Source: CAYVTZ01 sp964454685
Lineage (GTDB): Bacteria > Bacillota > Clostridia > Christensenellales > Christensenellaceae
Assembly: GCA_964454685.1 (NCBI GenBank)
Contig: CAYVTZ010000009.1
Coordinates: 1 to 64,000, forward strand
Direction: 5' to 3'
Length of the DNA stretch: 64,000 nt
The translations under genes and the position numbers were made by a program. Below the pieces are notes generated by a model. That model searched no databases and had not been told where the DNA came from. It worked only from the letters and a program-made list of their open reading frames with translations. Below, one piece after another: positions 60,662 to 64,000 of the stretch; position 1 is the stretch's first letter; each line of letters begins with the position of its first letter.

Positions 60662-61578
60662 CCTTGCGCAATTACATCCAAAATATTCTGTGCGAGATAT
60701 TCGCCGCCGCCCTGCCCGATGCTTTTGAGGCGGAAGTTCATTGCCGCGACTTCCATGACGATGGCAAGGTTTCTGCCGGGACGAACGGGAAGCGTGATTT
60801 GCGGCACCTTGATGCCCAGCAGCGTAATATGATTGTCCGCTGTGCCGATGCGGTCGATATCGCGGACATCGCCCGGCTCGAGATGCACGGAGAGTGTGAT
60901 CGTTTTTTCCCGCATGACTGCGCCCATGCCGTACAGTACGGACACATCAATGATGCCCAGTCCACGAATTTCCATCATGTGACGGATGATATCGGGGGAG
61001 CGACCCACGAGGGTATCGTCAGAAAGCTTGTGGATTTCCACCACATCATCCGCGACGAAACGGTGACCGCGCTTGACCAGTTCCAGCGCCGTTTCGCTCT
61101 TGCCGACGCCGCTATCGCCTGTGATGAAGATGCCCACGCCGTATACGTCCATCAGCCCGCCGTGGCGGGAGATGACGGGGGCGAGTATCTCGTCCAGATA
61201 AATGGAAGTCTTATGACTCAATTTGGTGGTGGTGAGACCGGACATCAGCACGGGGACATCATAGCGTCGCGCGCACTCTAAAAATTCGTCCGGCGGGGTG
61301 AGGTTACGACCAATGAGAACGCAGGGGATATTGTGCGAAAAGAACGCGTCCAAGCGCTGCATCCGCGTTTCGGAATCCAAGGTTTGCAGATAGGTCATTT
61401 CCACCATACCAAAGAGCTGCACACGATTCATGGCGAAATATTCGAAAAATCCTGACATTTGCAGTCCGGGACGGTTGAGATCGGAGGAATCCACCTCCAT
61501 ATCGTCACGGTTGCCCATGTAGACGATATTCAAATTGACGGCCGAGGCCAGTTCGTTCACTTTAATGACGCGCTTCAT
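60658..61578 (-). CDS. hprK: HPr kinase/phosphorylase
   Basis: 306 residues. P-loop TGDSGVGKSE at residues 153-162 and the family signature around EIRGLGIIDVSVLYGMGAV; the N-terminal domain is complete. Phosphorylates and dephosphorylates Ser46 of HPr/Crh according to fructose-1,6-bisphosphate and phosphate levels, feeding CcpA-dependent catabolite control. The ATG at 61578 has AAGGAG; the longer frame from 61680 runs back into the HAD gene. The Crh-like protein in the same cluster is a likely substrate. Confidence 0.96.
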   Translation of the reverse strand: MKRVIKVNELASAVNLNIVYMGNRDDMEVDSSDLNRPGLQMSGFFEYFAMNRVQLFGMVEMTYLQTLDSETRMQRLDAFFSHNIPCVLIGRNLTPPDEFLECARRYDVPVLMSGLTTTKLSHKTSIYLDEILAPVISRHGGLMDVYGVGIFITGDSGVGKSETALELVKRGHRFVADDVVEIHKLSDDTLVGRSPDIIRHMMEIRGLGIIDVSVLYGMGAVMREKTITLSVHLEPGDVRDIDRIGTADNHITLLGIKVPQITLPVRPGRNLAIVMEVAAMNFRLKSIGQGGGEYLAQNILDVIAQG

Positions 61579-61588
61579 ACTTTTCTCC

Positions 61589-62374
61589 TTATAGGTAATG
61601 TTGAATGGCGTATGCAACGCCGTCTTGATCGCAACGCGGCACGATGACATCCGCGATTTGTTTGATGGAGGGAACCGCATTTTCCACTGCGACCCCTAAA
61701 CCGGCATACTCCAGCATGGCGGCGTCGATTTCGCTGTCGCCGATTGCTATGATCTCGCTGCGGTCGATGCCCAGATGCTGCGCGAGGAATGCAAGCGCAT
61801 TGCCTTTGGAAGTCTGCGGGTGCATGACTTCTAAATACTCGCACTGCGAGGTTAGAATACGCAGATCGGGGAACAGATCGGACAATTCGCGCTTATACTT
61901 TTGCACGTTTTCCGGCGTTTCGATCATGAGTATTTTGGCGGAACGCACTTCCTCAATCTGCATCAGATCGGGGCGCTGTGTGCCGGCATAATTGCACCGC
62001 CCCGCGTACAAATCGGTATAGGGGGTGTGCCGGGTATAATAATATCCGTCGTTAAAATACAACTGATAATAGACCTGTTTGTCCGTCGCCCACTGCATGA
62101 CTTGTTTTGCCAGATGCGGGGGAACGCAATTATCGTAAATCAGATTGCCGGAATCATCCAGCACCTGCGCACCGCCGCAGCAGATGGTGTAGTCGTGATT
62201 CCCGAGCGCCACATTGCAGGGGTGCACACCCTCGAAAGCGCGACCGCTGGCAAGGATTACACGCACACCTTCGTGCATGGCGCGCAACACCGCTTCACGA
62301 TTGGCGGGAGAGATGTCCTTACCGGAATCGAACAGCGTATCGTCAAGATCTAAAGCGAGTAGTTTGTATGCCAT
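61589..62374 (-). CDS. Cof-type HAD-IIB phosphatase
   Basis: 261 residues. HAD motif I LDLDDTLFD with nucleophile Asp9 and Asp11, motif II ILASGR, motif III lysine region QTSKGNALAFL, motif IV GDSEIDAAML. Cytosolic sugar-phosphate or cofactor phosphatase; substrate unknown. First gene of a seven-gene minus-strand run; GGAGC precedes the ATG and hprK starts 10 bases after its stop. Confidence 0.93.
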   Translation of the reverse strand: MAYKLLALDLDDTLFDSGKDISPANREAVLRAMHEGVRVILASGRAFEGVHPCNVALGNHDYTICCGGAQVLDDSGNLIYDNCVPPHLAKQVMQWATDKQVYYQLYFNDGYYYTRHTPYTDLYAGRCNYAGTQRPDLMQIEEVRSAKILMIETPENVQKYKRELSDLFPDLRILTSQCEYLEVMHPQTSKGNALAFLAQHLGIDRSEIIAIGDSEIDAAMLEYAGLGVAVENAVPSIKQIADVIVPRCDQDGVAYAIQHYL

Positions 62375-62409
62375 AAAAGCTCCTTTGCTTTAAATGATAT
62401 CTATGAAAC

Positions 62410-62438
62410 ATTATACAATAAAAGAGGGCGGTTTGAAA
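62410..62438 (-). promoter_or_regulatory. probable promoter of the HAD-hprK-murB-rapZ-whiA-crh operon
   Basis: Minus strand: TTTCAA (62438-62433), 17-base spacer, TATAAT (62415-62410), about 35 bases before the HAD ATG. Confidence 0.6.
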
Positions 62439-62513
62439 GCGGAAAAGAGGGGGCGGCGAAAGTTTTCTATGAATTTTTTCGGGAATACTGTCCGAACGGG
62501 GTCGGATAAGATA

Positions 62514-62519
62514 TAATAA
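62514..62519 (+). promoter_or_regulatory. -10 box of the dnaE promoter
   Basis: TATAAT at 62514-62519, 29 bases upstream of the dnaE ATG; the -35 position (TGTCCG) is poor. A small inverted repeat TCCGA/TCGGA overlaps the spacer. Confidence 0.5.
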
Positions 62520-62548
62520 AGTAACGAAATTAGAATTGAGGAACGCGG

Positions 62549-64000
62549 ATGTTTTGCCATCTACATGTACATACGGAATACAGCCTGCTGGACGGCGCAA
62601 GCCGCATCGATGATTTGATCGATCGCGCGGTGCAACTGGATATGCCTGCCATTGCCATTACCGACCACGGTGTGATGTACGGTGTACTGGATTTTTATTC
62701 CGCCGCGAAAAAGGCGGGGATCAAGCCGGTGATCGGGTGCGAGGTGTATATCTGCCAAGATCGCACGGAAAAGACATCGCAGACCAAAGAATATGCGCAT
62801 TTGGTGCTGCTGTGCAAGGATATGACGGGTTACAAAAATTTGATGAAGCTGGTTTCAGAAGGCTGGCTGACGGGGTTTTATTACAAGCCGCGCATCGATT
62901 ATGATTTACTGGCGCAACACTGCGAAGGGCTGGTCTGCCTTTCGGCATGCCTTGCGGGAGACGTTCAGCGGGCGTTGATGCGCAATGATTACGATGGCGC
63001 AAAAAAGACGGCGTTGCTTTTGAAGGGGCTTTTCGGTGAAGATTTTTATTTAGAACTGCAAGACCACGGCATTGCGGAGCAACGGCAGATTAATCCGATG
63101 CTGCTCAAGCTGGCGCACGAGGAGGGAATCAAGACCGTAGCCACCAACGATGTGCACTATGTGCGGCGTGAGGATGCGTTTGCGCAGGAGGTTTTACTGT
63201 GCCTGCAAACGGGAACGACTCTGGATTCGCCCAACAAAATGACATTTGAGACGGAGGAATTTTATCTAAAATCCGAAGCGGAGATGCTGGCATTATTTGA
63301 GCATGTGCCAGAATCGCTGGAAAACACGCGCGAGGTGACGGACAAGTGCAACCTCGATTTTACCTTTGACAGCAGCCATTTGCCGCAATTTGTGGTGCCG
63401 GAGGGATATAACAACTATGAATATCTGCTGCATTTGGGGATGCAGGGGTTGAAAAAGAGGTACCCCAATGCGAATGACCTCATTGAACAGCGGTTTATTT
63501 ACGAGCTGGAAACCATCCGCGAGATGGGCTTTACAGATTATTTTTTGATTGTGTGGGACTTTGTGAACTTTGCCAAGGAGAACGGCATCATGGTGGGGCC
63601 GGGGCGGGGCAGCGCAGCGGGCAGCATCGTAGCATACACGTTGGGCATCACCAACATTGACCCCATCAAGTATTCGCTGTTGTTTGAGCGGTTTTTGAAT
63701 CCGGAGCGCATCAGCATGCCGGACATAGACATCGACTTTTGCTATGAACGGCGGCAGGAAGTGATTGACTATGTGACGCGCAAATACGGCAGCGATCACG
63801 TGGCGCAGATCATCACGTTTGGCACGATGGGTGCGCGGCTGGTGATCCGCGATGTGGCGCGGGTGTTGAACGTTTCCATTGCGGAGGCGGACAAGCTTGC
63901 CAAGATGGTGCCATTCGAGCTGAAAATGACCATCGATAAGGCGCTTGCAGGCAACGAGCGCTTGCGGCTGGAGTACGAAAACAATGAAGAAGCCAAGCGC
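62549..64000 (+). CDS. dnaE: DNA polymerase III subunit alpha, 3' end beyond the window
   Basis: 484 codons are visible in one open frame running off the right edge; full DnaE1 is about 1150 residues. N-terminal PHP domain (CHLHVHTEYSLLDG, AIAITDHGVMYG) and the start of the polymerase palm with the catalytic PDIDIDF (Asp392, Asp394). The replicative polymerase motif GPGRGSAAGSIVAYTLGI is present, and the arrangement is DnaE rather than PolC, as no exonuclease domain interrupts the PHP. GAGGAA lies 5 bases before the ATG. Confidence 0.95.
   Translation, partial: MFCHLHVHTEYSLLDGASRIDDLIDRAVQLDMPAIAITDHGVMYGVLDFYSAAKKAGIKPVIGCEVYICQDRTEKTSQTKEYAHLVLLCKDMTGYKNLMKLVSEGWLTGFYYKPRIDYDLLAQHCEGLVCLSACLAGDVQRALMRNDYDGAKKTALLLKGLFGEDFYLELQDHGIAEQRQINPMLLKLAHEEGIKTVATNDVHYVRREDAFAQEVLLCLQTGTTLDSPNKMTFETEEFYLKSEAEMLALFEHVPESLENTREVTDKCNLDFTFDSSHLPQFVVPEGYNNYEYLLHLGMQGLKKRYPNANDLIEQRFIYELETIREMGFTDYFLIVWDFVNFAKENGIMVGPGRGSAAGSIVAYTLGITNIDPIKYSLLFERFLNPERISMPDIDIDFCYERRQEVIDYVTRKYGSDHVAQIITFGTMGARLVIRDVARVLNVSIAEADKLAKMVPFELKMTIDKALAGNERLRLEYENNEEAKR

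Overview
The window looks like the chromosome of an anaerobic, low-to-moderate GC Gram-positive bacterium of the class Clostridia with acetogen-type metabolism. The grounds are a carbon monoxide dehydrogenase / acetyl-CoA synthase (Wood-Ljungdahl carbonyl branch) operon, AddAB instead of RecBCD, strong Shine-Dalgarno sites (AGGAGG type), an HprK / HPr-like / WhiA / RapZ cluster, and FtsW/PBP genes linked to an FHA protein. I see no rRNA, tRNA, CRISPR array, insertion sequence or prophage.

Layout. 172-5128 (minus): glutamate decarboxylase and its antiporter, then a MarR-MATE efflux operon with a consensus promoter overlapped by a palindromic operator. 5524-11966 (minus): addB-addA. 12226-13134: a divergent RluA-like protein. 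13474-25290 (plus): one long operon holding a G3E GTPase, a DUF3842 protein, a homocysteine methyltransferase domain protein, a core-MetE-like methionine synthase, two CooC-type ATPases, the CODH catalytic subunit, a 1152-residue fusion of acetyl-CoA synthase (AcsB) with the small corrinoid protein subunit (AcsD), and the large corrinoid protein subunit (AcsC). 25467-30030: the corrinoid-protein reductive activator, a free-standing lipoyl domain, and a Zn/Mn ABC transporter. 30134-33677: an XRE regulator, an SGNH hydrolase, an acyl carrier protein and an acyl-adenylating ligase. 34131-38247: a MacB-type ABC operon with a large CARDB-like exported partner. 38334-39656: a DUF1254 protein. 40133-42253: trmL and a Na/Pi cotransporter. 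42439-46386: pgk-tpiA-gpmI and a small P-loop protein. 46596-49082: thrC-trpS. 49437-54535: DUF5685, a Cys-tailed J-domain protein, a membrane protein, and FHA-FtsW-PBP. 54820-56640: uvrC. 56821-62374 (minus): HAD phosphatase, hprK, murB, PHP, rapZ, whiA and a Crh-like HPr. 62549 to the edge: the start of dnaE.

The most unusual content is the Wood-Ljungdahl operon. CODH makes CO from CO2. In standard pathways ACS condenses that CO with a methyl group carried by the corrinoid iron-sulfur protein (AcsC+AcsD). Here the methyl-accepting small subunit is covalently tethered to ACS through an acidic, Ala/Pro-rich linker. The usual methyltransferase gene acsE is absent from the window, while two homocysteine-type methyltransferase proteins sit at the head of the operon. 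This suggests a direct tie between the corrinoid protein's methyl pool and methionine synthesis. Other points of note are regulatory or enzymatic proteins with altered active sites: HPr with Lys at position 15, RapZ with Arg in its Walker A, AddB without a Walker A, and the RluA-like protein with a degenerate HRLD motif.
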